Positions 16,830 to 26,022 of a stretch of 64,000 nt of DNA are shown one piece after another (position 1 is the stretch's first letter; each line of letters starts with the position of its first letter). Origin of the DNA: Sutcliffiella horikoshii (lineage in GTDB: Bacteria; Bacillota; Bacilli; Bacillales; Bacillaceae_I); the NCBI RefSeq assembly GCF_021991925.1, contig NZ_RXZI01000004.1, positions 124,001 through 188,000 of the forward strand, read 5' to 3'. The translations under genes were made by a program, and so were the position numbers. Under the pieces are notes generated by a model. That model searched no databases. It worked only from the letters and a program-made list of their open reading frames with translations, and was not told the DNA's origin.

Positions 16830-17783
16830 TCAATTTCTAATAATAATGAATACTAAGTATAACACATATGCCACTGCTAAAAAGCTACCTTCAATCTTTC
16901 CTATACGATAATTGGTTCTTGAAAAGACTAGCAGAATAACAGTCAGTATCAACATCAGGCCGATATCCACAAAGACTTTTCCGTTTACAGGAAGCGGGGT
17001 AATCAATGATGATGTACCTAGAACGAAAAAGATGTTAAAAATATTGCTTCCAACTATATTACCCAGGGCAATTTCACTTTGTTTCTTAATGGCTGCCATG
17101 ATGGATGTCACCAGCTCAGGTAAAGAAGTACCTATTGCAACGATGGTCAGACCCACCAAAGTCTCACTCATCCCAAGAGAGACCGCAATCTCCGTACTGT
17201 TTCTTACTACAAGCTCCCCACCAAAAATAATGGCCGCTAATCCGATTACTGTCCGGATGCTATTTTTCCCCCAAGTGGCTTTTTCGGAATCCTCTTGCAC
17301 TTCCATCTTGTCCCTGCTATTTCTTGCAACCTCAAAAATATAATACATAAAGATACTAAAAATCAACAGAAATATTAATCCATCGCTTCTTGTAATCAGA
17401 TTTTCTGTGAAACCTTGAAGGACCACATCACTAATAAGCACTAGTAGTACCGTACTTCCGAGTAGGGTGAACGGTATTTCCTTTCTGATTGTCTCGCTTT
17501 CCACTTTTAAAGGGTTCAATAATGCCGTAAGACCCACTACAAGCGTAATATTAAAAATGTTACTTCCGATGACATTGCCCAGAGACACCTCTGCACTGCC
17601 ATCAAGGGCAGCTAAAATACTAACTGTCGCCTCTGGTGAACTTGTTCCAAAAGCAACGATGGTCAGGCCGATCAGTAAGGGAGAGATTCGTAGGATCTTC
17701 GCGATCTTTGATGCTCCATCAACAAACCAGTCTGCCCCTTTAATGAGCAAAGCGAATCCAACTACCAGCAATAAGTAACTCAT
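16830..17783 (-). CDS. CaCA-family cation/calcium exchanger (YrbG type)
   Basis: 317 residues with ten predicted helices in two inverted halves. Each half carries the alpha-repeat motif: GLTIVAFGTSSPE (about 39-51) and GLTIVAIGTSLPE (about 206-218), each followed by SLGNVIGSN or ALGNIVGSN. The Glu residues are the cation ligands known from NCX structures. It exchanges Na+ or H+ for Ca2+ across the membrane. AAGGAAGGGAAT precedes the ATG. Confidence 0.93.
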   Translation of the reverse strand: MSYLLLVVGFALLIKGADWFVDGASKIAKILRISPLLIGLTIVAFGTSSPEATVSILAALDGSAEVSLGNVIGSNIFNITLVVGLTALLNPLKVESETIRKEIPFTLLGSTVLLVLISDVVLQGFTENLITRSDGLIFLLIFSIFMYYIFEVARNSRDKMEVQEDSEKATWGKNSIRTVIGLAAIIFGGELVVRNSTEIAVSLGMSETLVGLTIVAIGTSLPELVTSIMAAIKKQSEIALGNIVGSNIFNIFFVLGTSSLITPLPVNGKVFVDIGLMLILTVILLVFSRTNYRIGKIEGSFLAVAYVLYLVFIIIRN

Positions 17784-17829
17784 GACATATTCCCTTCCTT
17801 AGGAAAATAAAATATTTCCTTCTCTAACT

Positions 17830-18561
17830 TTATCCGGATTTTCTAACCTGTTCTTTTAATAGATCATACCAATCTTTTGTTTGATCTGCACTTTTTGAGT
17901 TAATAAAGATTTTATCATGTCCTGTTTCGATATATAAATAGGGAGAATTTCCTTTATAAATGAAGAGCAAGCTGTTTCCTACATCCTTGATCCGGAAATG
18001 TCCCTTAGAAATGGTAGGGGTACCATACCCATTTGTTCGAAGGGTGACTTCTGGCATTTCATCTACAAGTTCTATATGTGTTACTTCACTGTACTTCCAT
18101 TCCTCTCCATACACACCGCTAATGACGAAGGTGTCTTCATTAAATGACATTTTCGGCTCTTGAAAGCCCAAGAAGAAGACAACCGCTAACGTACCAACAG
18201 TGATTACCGCGATAAGAACACTAATGATATAACTTCTTTTCCGCTTGCTGGGCAAATCATATCTGGAAACATAAATGAATCCACCCAATAACATTATTAC
18301 CATTACCCCGATATGCATTTCTAATGCATAAGGGAAGGAAGTGAGCAGTAAAGGTAACAATGCCATCAAGACAAGTCCTGTTACCAATAACATTTTCCCC
18401 GTTTTTTGAGGATAACCATTCTTTATAAGCTCTTCCTGCTCGGATTTCGGACGTGAACGGAAGCTAGAAATCAAAACGTATGCCTCTTTCTTTAAGATCG
18501 CCCAGCCAATCACCAAGAAAATAAGTACAACCGAAAGTTGAATAAAAAACAATACCCACAT
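17830..18561 (-). CDS. DUF3784-type membrane protein with PH-like C-terminal domain
   Basis: 243 residues: helix at 4-23, the DUF3784-like motif KKEAYVLISSFRSRPKSEQE, three more helices up to about residue 135, then a beta-rich domain of about 100 residues ending in a helix (TKDWYDLLKEQV), as in bacterial PH-like domains. Function unknown. It lies 46 bp upstream of the CaCA exchanger gene on the same strand and could be the first gene of that operon. AGGGGGAAGAAG precedes the ATG. Confidence 0.7.
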   Translation of the reverse strand: MWVLFFIQLSVVLIFLVIGWAILKKEAYVLISSFRSRPKSEQEELIKNGYPQKTGKMLLVTGLVLMALLPLLLTSFPYALEMHIGVMVIMLLGGFIYVSRYDLPSKRKRSYIISVLIAVITVGTLAVVFFLGFQEPKMSFNEDTFVISGVYGEEWKYSEVTHIELVDEMPEVTLRTNGYGTPTISKGHFRIKDVGNSLLFIYKGNSPYLYIETGHDKIFINSKSADQTKDWYDLLKEQVRKSG

Positions 18562-18672
18562 ATCTTCTTCCCCCTCTACCCCTCATTCTTACTATTCTTA
18601 CGAAATTCAACGTCTATAAGTTTCAAAAAGAAAATACCTTATAAGTAAATAGATGGAGGTGATCTTGCATAA

Positions 18673-19152
18673 ATGAGTTTAATGATCATCCTGATTCCTG
18701 TCGTAATCTTGCTTTTCCTATTTTTATTGATCGGTTTTCTAATCAGTAAAGGGTCCACCACATTTGAAGAGAAAAGGAGTGCCGGTATGATAAGAGTAGT
18801 TTATTATTATCTAATCCTGTTCATGACATTGATGATGACAATCGGAGGAAGTGTCGCAGCCTTCATGGCCATCGCTGATATCGTTTCCCCTTCCACTTAT
18901 TATCAGACATACAGCGACTATAAGGAGATGAAATTAGCAAATAAGACTAAATACGACGAATCCGGAAAGCCAATTTCAGTACCGGAAATAGATGAGGATG
19001 AACTGCTTGCCGAGTACAATACGGTGGTGGCCCAGGAAAAAGAACGTAATAGAGAAATGGCTTGGAATAGCCTGATAAAAAGCTTCGGCTGGATTATCAT
19101 TCCGCTTCCAGTCTTCATCTTCTATCAAAGAAAGGTTAGGAGAAATGAATAG
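18673..19152 (+). CDS. Membrane protein, unknown function
   Basis: 159 residues: hydrophobic segment 2-25, second and third segments at about 40-75, a charged central loop of about 55 residues and a final span near 138-152 with a basic tail. The ribosome site GGAGGTGATC is a perfect anti-16S match, eight bases before the ATG. A strong terminator follows. No family recognised. Confidence 0.6.
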   Translation: MSLMIILIPVVILLFLFLLIGFLISKGSTTFEEKRSAGMIRVVYYYLILFMTLMMTIGGSVAAFMAIADIVSPSTYYQTYSDYKEMKLANKTKYDESGKPISVPEIDEDELLAEYNTVVAQEKERNREMAWNSLIKSFGWIIIPLPVFIFYQRKVRRNE

Positions 19153-19160
19153 ATAGATGA

Positions 19161-19209
19161 AAGGTCACCTAGCATCGCTAAATCCTCTAGCGACCAGGTG
19201 ACCCTTTTT
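19161..19209 (+). terminator. Intrinsic terminator
   Basis: AAGGTCACCT pairs with AGGTGACC, with an inner CGCTA/TAGCG helix, followed by T5. Confidence 0.88.
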
Positions 19210-19231
19210 GCCATGAAGGCTATTTATTTTC

Positions 19232-19295
19232 ACAAGAAAAACTAGCTGATGATTGGAGCAAAAAGCGAAGTCATTCGCGGAAACCATCAGCGGTA
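19232..19295 (+). repeat. Remnant of the modular GC-rich repeat
   Basis: Keeps both ends of the core (CTAGCTGATGATTGGAGCA and CGCGGAAACCATCAGCGGT) but lacks the GC-rich middle. It lies 23 bp after an intrinsic terminator. Confidence 0.55.
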
Positions 19296-19310
19296 TATAC
19301 TAGAAACTAT

Positions 19311-22300
19311 TCAATCCTCTACCTTAGCCAATCTCTTTTTTTCCTGTCTGCTTGTCAACAAACTATAGATGACCGGAATAACGACTAAAGTTAAAACAGT
19401 AGAGCTCATCAATCCTCCAATTACCGCGATGGCCATGGGAGCCTGCAATTCAGTTCCTTCTCCCAAACCGATTGCAAGTGGTAATAAACCTAACATCGTT
19501 GTCAGGGCAGTCATGACGATTGGTCTTAGACGTGTTGCCCCGGCTTGAATCAACGCTTCACGCACCAGCATCCCCTTTGCTCTAAGCTGGTTCGTATAAT
19601 CTATAAACACGATAGCGTTGTTTACTACTATCCCAACCAGTATAATGATTCCAATGAAGGCAGTAACCCCAAATGCATAGCCTGTTACAAACAATCCAAG
19701 TATCACTCCGATAATTGCCAGTGGCAACGTGAACATGATGATGAATGGTTGCAACAATGATTCGAACTGACTTGCCATTACCATATATACAAATACTATC
19801 GCCAAGACGACCGCCAATAATAAACTTGCGAACGCATCGTCCATCATTTCAGCCCCGCCACCTGTTTTGATGGTGTATTGATCGGTATCGATACTCAAAT
19901 CCTTCACCATTTCATTAATGGCGTTTTGGACATTCATAGCGACGGAACCCATGTCTTTTCCTTCAAAGGTTGCCGTTATCACAATGGAATCCTGCTGATT
20001 TTCACGTACGACCGTAACAGGTCCTTCTCCCCTGATTACTTCACCGATATCCTTCAGAGCCACTTCCTGACCGGACTGGTTTGGTACAAGCAGGTTTTCA
20101 AGGTCCTCTTTCGAATTAGAAATCCCATCCATGTGCACTCTTACATCAGTGTCAAAAATGGTAGCCGCAACATTCCCTTGCAGTGATTCATTGATGAAGT
20201 TACCCACCTGTCCTGCTGTCAGACCATACTTAAAGGCTTCCTCTTTATCAAGAATAAATTGGTATTCAGGTTTCCCCGTTTGGACACTGTCCGATACAGA
20301 ACGAATCTCTTCCAACTCATTCAAACGATCCGAAAGCTCCGCTGTGTACTCTTCTAACTTTTCTTTATCATTACCAAGAAGCATCACTTCCACCGCATTT
20401 TGTGCGCCACTCATGGCCTCCATGGAATTGCTAAGGTTGAAAGTCAGTGTTGCTTCCTCTTCCCATTTCTCTATATCATCTTTTACTGCATTCATCACCT
20501 GTTCTGTGGAACGCTCCCGATCTCCTGCTCCAACAAGCTTCACCGTCAAACTACCTTGATTTTCCCCGCTTCCAGTTGCTGCGGCCATCAGGGCATCGGC
20601 ATTCCCAACAGAAGCTGTCACGATGTCCACTTCCGGAGTGGCCAATAATTCAGCTTCCATTCCTTCTACCACTTCCAATGTCCGTTCAAAGGATGCCCCT
20701 TCCGGAAGTTCCACGTCAACAGTGAACGTTCCTTCGTCTTGGGAAGGCATAAATTCTGTTCCGATTCTCGGAGCTAGGAATAAAGAACCTACCAATGTCC
20801 CTACCGCTAAAAGAATAATAATTAAACGATGATCCAGCGCCCATGAAATCACTTTTTTATAAGCCTTGTTTTCTTTCTTTTCTTTCACTTTATCAGATTT
20901 TAAGAGTATTCCTGCGAGTGCAGGTACTACCGTTAAGGCAACAGCCCACGATGCAAGCAATGCAAAGGTCACCGTTAGTGCGAGTTCCTTGAATATATCT
21001 CCTATCATTCCTCCGACGAACACCATCGGTAAGAATACTGACAGGGTGGTCAGCATGGATGCTGTAACTGCTCCCCCTACCTCTGTTGCACCCGTGATGG
21101 CCGCCTCTTTACGGGAGCCTCCTTTGACAAGATGACGATAAATGTTTTCAATAACGACTATCGCATTATCAACAAGCATTCCTACTCCGAGAGCTAACCC
21201 TCCAAGGGACATGATGTTCAGTGTCATACCTGAGAAATACATCAAAACAAAAGTGGCGACGACTGAAAAAGGAATCGCAATACCTACGATAAGTGTTGAA
21301 GCAGCCGACCGCAGGAATACGATAATGACCGCCACTGCAAATAGACCGCCAAACACTAGCGCAAGTGTTACATTGGAGATGGACTGTTTAATGACTTCCC
21401 CCTGGTCCATCGCTATATCAAAGGTCAGGTCATCATTGGCTCTTGCAATGGAATCCAATCTTTCCTGTACCGCAGATGATACTTCTGCAGTATTGGCTGT
21501 ACCCTCTTTTTGGATACTGACCATCAAGCTTTCTGTTCCATTTGTTCTGGCAAAGGAAGTGACATCCTTTGGAGCCAACTCCACTACAGCCACATCGCCC
21601 AGGCTGATTATTTCCATGTCGGTCCCATTTGGCTTCATACTAACAGGAAGTTCTCTTAAGGCTTCGACTGTTTCTACTTTCGCAAGGATACGAAGGTTAA
21701 GCTTTTCGCCGTTCTCTTCGATGACACCACCAGGTAGCGTCAAATTGTTCCCTTGAATTAGCTGTACAATCTGTGATTGGGTTAGATTGTTTTCCTCAAG
21801 CTTTTCTTCGTTCAATGTTACGTTGATTTCCTCTTCAAAACCGCCAGTAACATTGACGCTTGCCACACCATCAATATTCTGTAATGGAGGCACGATCTGA
21901 TCGTTAACCATTTCCTGAAGGGCTTCGATCTCCTCTCCACTCGAAACAGAGAATTGAACGATGGGCATCATGGTGGGATCAAATTTGATGATCGTCGGTT
22001 GGCCCACTGCATCTGGCAATTGAACCATATTAAGAGAGGAGCTGAGGTCCTCCCTTACTTCTGAAATATCTGTTCCCCACTCATATTGTGCAATGATGAG
22101 GGAGGAGTTGGAGCTGCTGCGAGATTGTAAGGTCTGCAGACCAGCACTCGTACCAACCACATCTTCAATCGGTTTGGTGACGATATCAGCCACTTCTTCC
22201 GGTCCGGCACCAGGATAAGTGGTCATCACAGCCAAGACTGGAGGGTTAATATTAGGCATTAAATCCATTTTCAAATTCGTTAATGATACAAAACCCAATA

Positions 22301-22367
22301 ATAGAACCAGCATCATCATCATGATGGTGGTAACGGGTCTTTTCACTGCAATTTTTGGTATTTTCAT
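19311..22367 (-). CDS. swrC: RND multidrug/surfactant exporter (SwrC/AcrB family)
   Basis: 1018 residues, typical RND length: first helix at 12-31, a large extracytoplasmic domain, helices 2-6 from about 330, a second large domain, and helices 8-12 to residue about 1005. Motifs GIAIPFSVVATFVLMYFSG and GMLVDNAIVVIENIYR are visible. B. subtilis SwrC (YerP) exports surfactin and other amphipaths. No membrane-fusion partner is encoded nearby, in line with single-membrane RND pumps. It is last in an operon with a VTT protein and a two-component system. GGAGGAATAG precedes the ATG. Confidence 0.9.
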   Translation of the reverse strand: MKIPKIAVKRPVTTIMMMMLVLLLGFVSLTNLKMDLMPNINPPVLAVMTTYPGAGPEEVADIVTKPIEDVVGTSAGLQTLQSRSSSNSSLIIAQYEWGTDISEVREDLSSSLNMVQLPDAVGQPTIIKFDPTMMPIVQFSVSSGEEIEALQEMVNDQIVPPLQNIDGVASVNVTGGFEEEINVTLNEEKLEENNLTQSQIVQLIQGNNLTLPGGVIEENGEKLNLRILAKVETVEALRELPVSMKPNGTDMEIISLGDVAVVELAPKDVTSFARTNGTESLMVSIQKEGTANTAEVSSAVQERLDSIARANDDLTFDIAMDQGEVIKQSISNVTLALVFGGLFAVAVIIVFLRSAASTLIVGIAIPFSVVATFVLMYFSGMTLNIMSLGGLALGVGMLVDNAIVVIENIYRHLVKGGSRKEAAITGATEVGGAVTASMLTTLSVFLPMVFVGGMIGDIFKELALTVTFALLASWAVALTVVPALAGILLKSDKVKEKKENKAYKKVISWALDHRLIIILLAVGTLVGSLFLAPRIGTEFMPSQDEGTFTVDVELPEGASFERTLEVVEGMEAELLATPEVDIVTASVGNADALMAAATGSGENQGSLTVKLVGAGDRERSTEQVMNAVKDDIEKWEEEATLTFNLSNSMEAMSGAQNAVEVMLLGNDKEKLEEYTAELSDRLNELEEIRSVSDSVQTGKPEYQFILDKEEAFKYGLTAGQVGNFINESLQGNVAATIFDTDVRVHMDGISNSKEDLENLLVPNQSGQEVALKDIGEVIRGEGPVTVVRENQQDSIVITATFEGKDMGSVAMNVQNAINEMVKDLSIDTDQYTIKTGGGAEMMDDAFASLLLAVVLAIVFVYMVMASQFESLLQPFIIMFTLPLAIIGVILGLFVTGYAFGVTAFIGIIILVGIVVNNAIVFIDYTNQLRAKGMLVREALIQAGATRLRPIVMTALTTMLGLLPLAIGLGEGTELQAPMAIAVIGGLMSSTVLTLVVIPVIYSLLTSRQEKKRLAKVED

Positions 22368-22404
22368 TAGCTATCTATTCCTCCAAATAATGTTGGTAAG
22401 AGCA

Positions 22405-23184
22405 CTAGTCTCCTCTTACCTTACTTTTCTGTTTTTCTATTATGTCAGTCTTGTGTTTCACATATCGGTATAAGTAAAAGCTTGGAATAAATGCAAGCAG
22501 CAAAGAGACAAGAAGATACCCCTCTATTTCCGCAGACAATAGACCATCCGCAATAAAACTCAACAAAAGGAGATAGAACGCGTTTCCTATGAGTGTAGCT
22601 GAGAAAAAGGGAATAAAACGGACAGAACTGACACCCCCAGTAAGGTTGATAAAACTAGATGGGATGAACGGGATCACCCTAAGCAACAAGACAAATAAGA
22701 AACCATTCTTCTCAAGTTTCTCTAGATAGCCTCTTTTCACTTTGTGTATCAAAAGGGATTGAAACCAATATCGAAAAACAATAAACCCCATCATTGCTCC
22801 CACTACACTAGTAGCAAGGCTCCATAGGTATCCTTGGACAAATCCAAACAACGCTATATTTATAACAATAATTCCAACAATGGGTATTACCGTAAATAAG
22901 TTCTGTATAAGCATAAGCAAGAAAGTAATCACGAGAGTCGTGAACATTTCTTCTCTGAGGAATAGTTTAATCTGTTCTATCTCGCCACTTTTGAATATGG
23001 CAAACCATTCTGATTGAACCACCCATATCAAAGACCCAGCCACTGCCGTGAAGGATAGTATTTTCCAAATCTTTCTCCTGGGAATGAAAGCCCCCTCCTT
23101 TCCTTGAATATTGTTTGCATTTTTAGAACTACTGACTTCTACCTTATACAGGGTACTATGTGAATATGAACACAAAATGAACAT
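22405..23184 (-). CDS. TVP38/TMEM64 (VTT domain) membrane protein
   Basis: VTT-family protein related to DedA, with about six helices and the motif LLLRVIPFIPSSFINLTGG. Function in bacteria is poorly defined; relatives act as lipid scramblases or flippases. The start is uncertain. The only in-frame ATG (23184) has no ribosome site. A perfect AAAGGAGG lies eight bases before an ATT codon at 23085, which would give a 226-residue protein of normal family length starting IPRRKIWK. No other in-frame ATG, GTG or TTG lies near that site. The gene sits between the histidine kinase and swrC. Confidence 0.85.
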   Translation of the reverse strand: MFILCSYSHSTLYKVEVSSSKNANNIQGKEGAFIPRRKIWKILSFTAVAGSLIWVVQSEWFAIFKSGEIEQIKLFLREEMFTTLVITFLLMLIQNLFTVIPIVGIIVINIALFGFVQGYLWSLATSVVGAMMGFIVFRYWFQSLLIHKVKRGYLEKLEKNGFLFVLLLRVIPFIPSSFINLTGGVSSVRFIPFFSATLIGNAFYLLLLSFIADGLLSAEIEGYLLVSLLLAFIPSFYLYRYVKHKTDIIEKQKSKVRGD

Positions 23185-23190
23185 TCCGCA

Positions 23191-24609
23191 TTACATTTTA
23201 TAATTTTCCGCTAAAGGTAAGGAAAAGGTGAAGGTTGTTCCTTTTCCGAGGGTGCTATCTACCGAGATGGCAACCCCATGCTGATCTAGGATTTGCTTTA
23301 CGATAGAAAGCCCTATCCCAGTTCCCAATTTACTGGACCTGGCCTTATCCACCTTGAAAAAACGTTGCCAAATGAAGGGAAGGTCCACTTCACTGATACC
23401 TTTGCCATAATCCTTTATCGTGATAGAGGCTTTGCTGTCTTTTTCGGTGAGAAACACTTCCATCCTGCTGCCTTTAGGTGAAAAGTGTATCCCATTTTGA
23501 ATAAGATTTATTAACACTTGCTCCATTCGGTCTGCATCCGCTAACACTTCCATCTCTTTACCAGGTTCGAAAAACTCTATTTCTATTCGTTGCTTTGTCA
23601 GATTCGTCTCCATTTTAGCAATCACTCTTCTTACCTGTTCCGAAATATTATAAGCCTCTGGTTTCAGCGTAATTTGATTTGATTCCAGTTGTGTCATATC
23701 AAGCAGGTCATTGACCAGTTTGATTAGCCTATCCGTTTCATCTCTCATGATGGTTAAATAATGCTCCCTGCGGTGCTCAGGAATCGTACCATCCTGAATG
23801 GCCACCAGAAACCCTTTAATGGAAGTCAGAGGAGAGCGCAAATCATGGGAAACATTCGCAACAAAATCCCGTCTGGCCTGTTCCATACCGGCCAATTCTT
23901 TTGCCATGTAATTGACGGATTCCCCTAACTGTCCTATTTCGTCCTTTCTGTTGATGGTGACTTCCCTTGAGAAATCGCCTTTAGCGAATTCCAGTACGTT
24001 TTCATTCAACTCCCGCAATGGTGCAGTAATTTTCCTGGAAGCAAAGAAGATAATCATTCCTGTTATGGTTATGGTAATAAATATGGCTCCAAGATTTAGT
24101 AGACGAATTGGATTAACATCCCTATCAAACCCATGAAAGACTACCACCATTGCATGGTCCGGCTTTTCTTCCGTGGCTATCTCCATAGGCAATGCGATAA
24201 TGAACATATGCCGGTCTTCCACTCTGATTTTCTTTACGGATTCTTCCTTGTTCAAAGCCTTTGCGATATATTCCTTGTCTATAATGGATAATAACTCAGT
24301 TCTTGAATCACTTAAGAACTTGAGCTCTCCGTCCTCTCCAAAAATAAAGCTTGTTTGATCTTCTTTATGCATACTCAGTTCCAGGGATGAGTCAAAAGTT
24401 CCTTTATCCAATTCTTTGGTTGATACTTCATTTATAAAACTTGTAAGCTGGTCCCTTTGATAGTAGATGGAATCTTGGTAATTCTTAAATAGAACACTGT
24501 GCAGCATATAGTTGAAAATCACAGCAAAAATTAAAAAAGAAACGAACAGGATAAGCAAAGAAGTCAGAAATAGTTTAATGAAAATGGATTTCCTGTTAAT
24601 CAATTTCAA
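23191..24609 (-). CDS. Membrane sensor histidine kinase
   Basis: 472 residues: helix at 9-34, extracytoplasmic sensor of about 130 residues, second helix 171-191, HAMP (192-245), HisKA with phospho-His255 (NVSHDLRSPLTS), then HATPase with N-box (LINLIQNGI), DYGKGIS and GTGIGLSIVKQ. Start is TTG at 24609, overlapping the regulator stop as TTGA, with GAGGTGA upstream. It pairs with the OmpR-type regulator and probably controls the operon containing the VTT protein and swrC. Signal unknown; membrane-active compounds would fit the neighbours. Confidence 0.92.
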   Translation of the reverse strand: MKLINRKSIFIKLFLTSLLILFVSFLIFAVIFNYMLHSVLFKNYQDSIYYQRDQLTSFINEVSTKELDKGTFDSSLELSMHKEDQTSFIFGEDGELKFLSDSRTELLSIIDKEYIAKALNKEESVKKIRVEDRHMFIIALPMEIATEEKPDHAMVVVFHGFDRDVNPIRLLNLGAIFITITITGMIIFFASRKITAPLRELNENVLEFAKGDFSREVTINRKDEIGQLGESVNYMAKELAGMEQARRDFVANVSHDLRSPLTSIKGFLVAIQDGTIPEHRREHYLTIMRDETDRLIKLVNDLLDMTQLESNQITLKPEAYNISEQVRRVIAKMETNLTKQRIEIEFFEPGKEMEVLADADRMEQVLINLIQNGIHFSPKGSRMEVFLTEKDSKASITIKDYGKGISEVDLPFIWQRFFKVDKARSSKLGTGIGLSIVKQILDQHGVAISVDSTLGKGTTFTFSLPLAENYKM

Positions 24610-25298
24610 TCATCATTCACCTCAAGTTTATAACCGATACCTCTTATCGTTTTCAATGCCCAGCTATCCGACTCCGGTTCGAGTTTTTCCCGGATTCGTT
24701 TAATGTGGACATCAATTGTTCGTGGATCACCGTCATAATCATAGCCCCATATCTTGTCCAAAAGCTGTTGTCTTGTAAAAACCTGATTGGGATTCAACGA
24801 AAGAAAATAAAGCAATTCCATCTCTTTAGGAGGCATTAATAATTCTTTATTTTTATAGGTAGCTTTGTATTCACTCATGTTAATCACTAAATCAGGTAAT
24901 GTGATCAATTCTTTCAAATTTATCGAATTTGTTCTTCTCATAACTGCTTTCACCCTAGCAATCAATTCATTGGGGTCAAATGGCTTGACGATGTAATCAT
25001 CCGCTCCAATAGTCAGCCCCCTTATTTTGTCGTAGCTCTCTCCTTTGCCCGTAAGCATGATGATAGGGATATCTGGGTTATCCCTACGAATTGCCTGACA
25101 TACTTCCCATCCGTCCATCTCCGGTAGCATGATATCCAATATGATGAAATCCGGACTGTTGTCAAAGTATAAAGAAAGGCCTATTTCGCCATCCTCTGCA
25201 CAAATGGCTTGGAAGCCTTCTTTTTCTATATACAAAGAGATGAGTTCCGATATATGAGGATCATCTTCCACAATTAATACTCTCAATGTCTTTTGCAT
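24606..25298 (-). CDS. OmpR-family response regulator
   Basis: 230 residues: receiver domain with acidic pocket Glu11, Asp12 and Asp13, phospho-acceptor Asp55 (ILDIMLPEMDG) and Lys near 105, then a winged-helix domain (about 130-228) ending RTIDVHIKRIREKLE and the usual IRGIGYKL. The ATG at 25298 has AAGGGGGT upstream; the frame extending to 25484 runs through repeat DNA and is spurious. First gene of the four-gene operon regulator-kinase-VTT-swrC. Confidence 0.93.
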   Translation of the reverse strand: MQKTLRVLIVEDDPHISELISLYIEKEGFQAICAEDGEIGLSLYFDNSPDFIILDIMLPEMDGWEVCQAIRRDNPDIPIIMLTGKGESYDKIRGLTIGADDYIVKPFDPNELIARVKAVMRRTNSINLKELITLPDLVINMSEYKATYKNKELLMPPKEMELLYFLSLNPNQVFTRQQLLDKIWGYDYDGDPRTIDVHIKRIREKLEPESDSWALKTIRGIGYKLEVNDD

Positions 25299-25339
25299 AA
25301 TTACCCCCTTCTTCTCATCAGAAACTGTATAAGAATCCT

Positions 25340-25505
25340 GCTGGTTTACGTTATACCACTTGCTGGTAATTGAAACGAAAGGTGTAGACTCCAGTGGGAG
25401 GTAGAGCGTGATGGAGACCCCGCAGGCTTGCCGAGGGGCTCCAACAGCTCCCTTCGGAGAGCCGTATCCTTTTGCAGAAATCAACAGCGTTGATTAACAG
25501 AGTCA
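25340..25505 (+). repeat. Degenerate modular GC-rich repeat
   Basis: Retains GTAGACTCCAGTGGGAGG, GAGACCCCGCAGG and the end AAATCAACAGCG followed by TTAACAGAG. It lies upstream of the response regulator gene, the only core copy here not next to a terminator. Confidence 0.6.
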
Positions 25506-25567
25506 CCATAATAAGTGCTTTTTTTTATTATAGCCCGACAATATGAACAATCGATTAACAAATACTA

Positions 25568-25581
25568 AGAAAGCGCTTTAC
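25568..25581. promoter_or_regulatory. CRE-like site upstream of ktrAB
   Basis: AGAAAGCGCTTTAC contains the core AAAGCGCTTT of CcpA sites but misses bases at both edges. It ends 21 bp before the -35 of the ktrAB promoter. Confidence 0.4.
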
Positions 25582-25602
25582 ACATTTTTTACAAATTCCC
25601 TA

Positions 25603-25631
25603 TTGACGAAGTGAAAAAAGGGGAGTAAATT
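25603..25631 (+). promoter_or_regulatory. Probable ktrAB promoter
   Basis: TTGACG, 17-bp spacer, TAAATT, about 35 bp before the riboswitch. Confidence 0.5.
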
Positions 25632-25664
25632 AAGTATCATCATTTCATACATTTTAACCTATTG

Positions 25665-25802
25665 CTTAATCTTTACAGAGCGGGGGAACCATATTGATAT
25701 TCGGTTATATCTGAATATCTTGGGGTGAATCGTACATTGTGCGAAGGGGACTCTCATCCTCTAATCCGGCAGCTAACCTCGTAAGCGTATTGAGAGAAGG
25801 GT
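25665..25802 (+). promoter_or_regulatory. c-di-AMP riboswitch (ydaO-yuaA class)
   Basis: All the class hallmarks are present in order: GCGGGGGAACCA, CTTGGGGTGAATC, GGGGACTCT, AATCCGGCAGCTAACCTCG, TAAGCG and GAGAGAAGG. By established knowledge this class senses c-di-AMP and turns off potassium uptake genes when it is high. It is followed by a terminator and then ktrA (yuaA), the namesake target. Confidence 0.95.
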
Positions 25803-25816
25803 CTATTATTAAAAAT

Positions 25817-25858
25817 GGAGACCATTCTTTGAGTTGCAAAGATTGGTCTCTTTCTGAT
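25817..25858 (+). terminator. Riboswitch-controlled terminator of ktrAB
   Basis: GGAGACCATTCTTTG pairs with CAAAGATTGGTCTC around a short loop, followed by TTTCTGATTT. Confidence 0.85.
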
Positions 25859-25894
25859 TTAAACAGGGGTATTTTATGACAGTAATCCCCCCTG

Positions 25895-26022
25895 GTGCCT
25901 TGAGTGCAGGGTGTGAGACTCCTGAGGGAGATAGCGGTAGCTTGAGACTCCACAGGCGAAGCCTAGGAGGCTCAAGCTCCGCCCAAAGGATAAGCGAACA
26001 TCCGGAACGAAAGGCAACAGGC
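25895..26022 (+). repeat. Degenerate modular repeat inside the ktrAB leader
   Basis: GTGAGACTCCTGAGGGAGATAG, split as in the core family, then AGGAGGCTCAAGCTCCGCCC and GGAACGAAAGGCAACAG. It lies between the riboswitch terminator and the ktrA ribosome site, lengthening the leader by about 150 bp. Confidence 0.65.

Noticed and set aside
20866-21756. Long plus-strand frames opposite swrC
   Set aside because: Antisense shadows with Ser/Thr-rich low-complexity sequence, no ribosome sites and no match to any family known to me. Similar shadows opposite the antiporter (13318-14897) were dropped for the same reason.
25299-25484. N-terminal extension of the response regulator
   Set aside because: The extension runs through a degenerate repeat; the ATG at 25298 has a ribosome site and gives the normal OmpR length.
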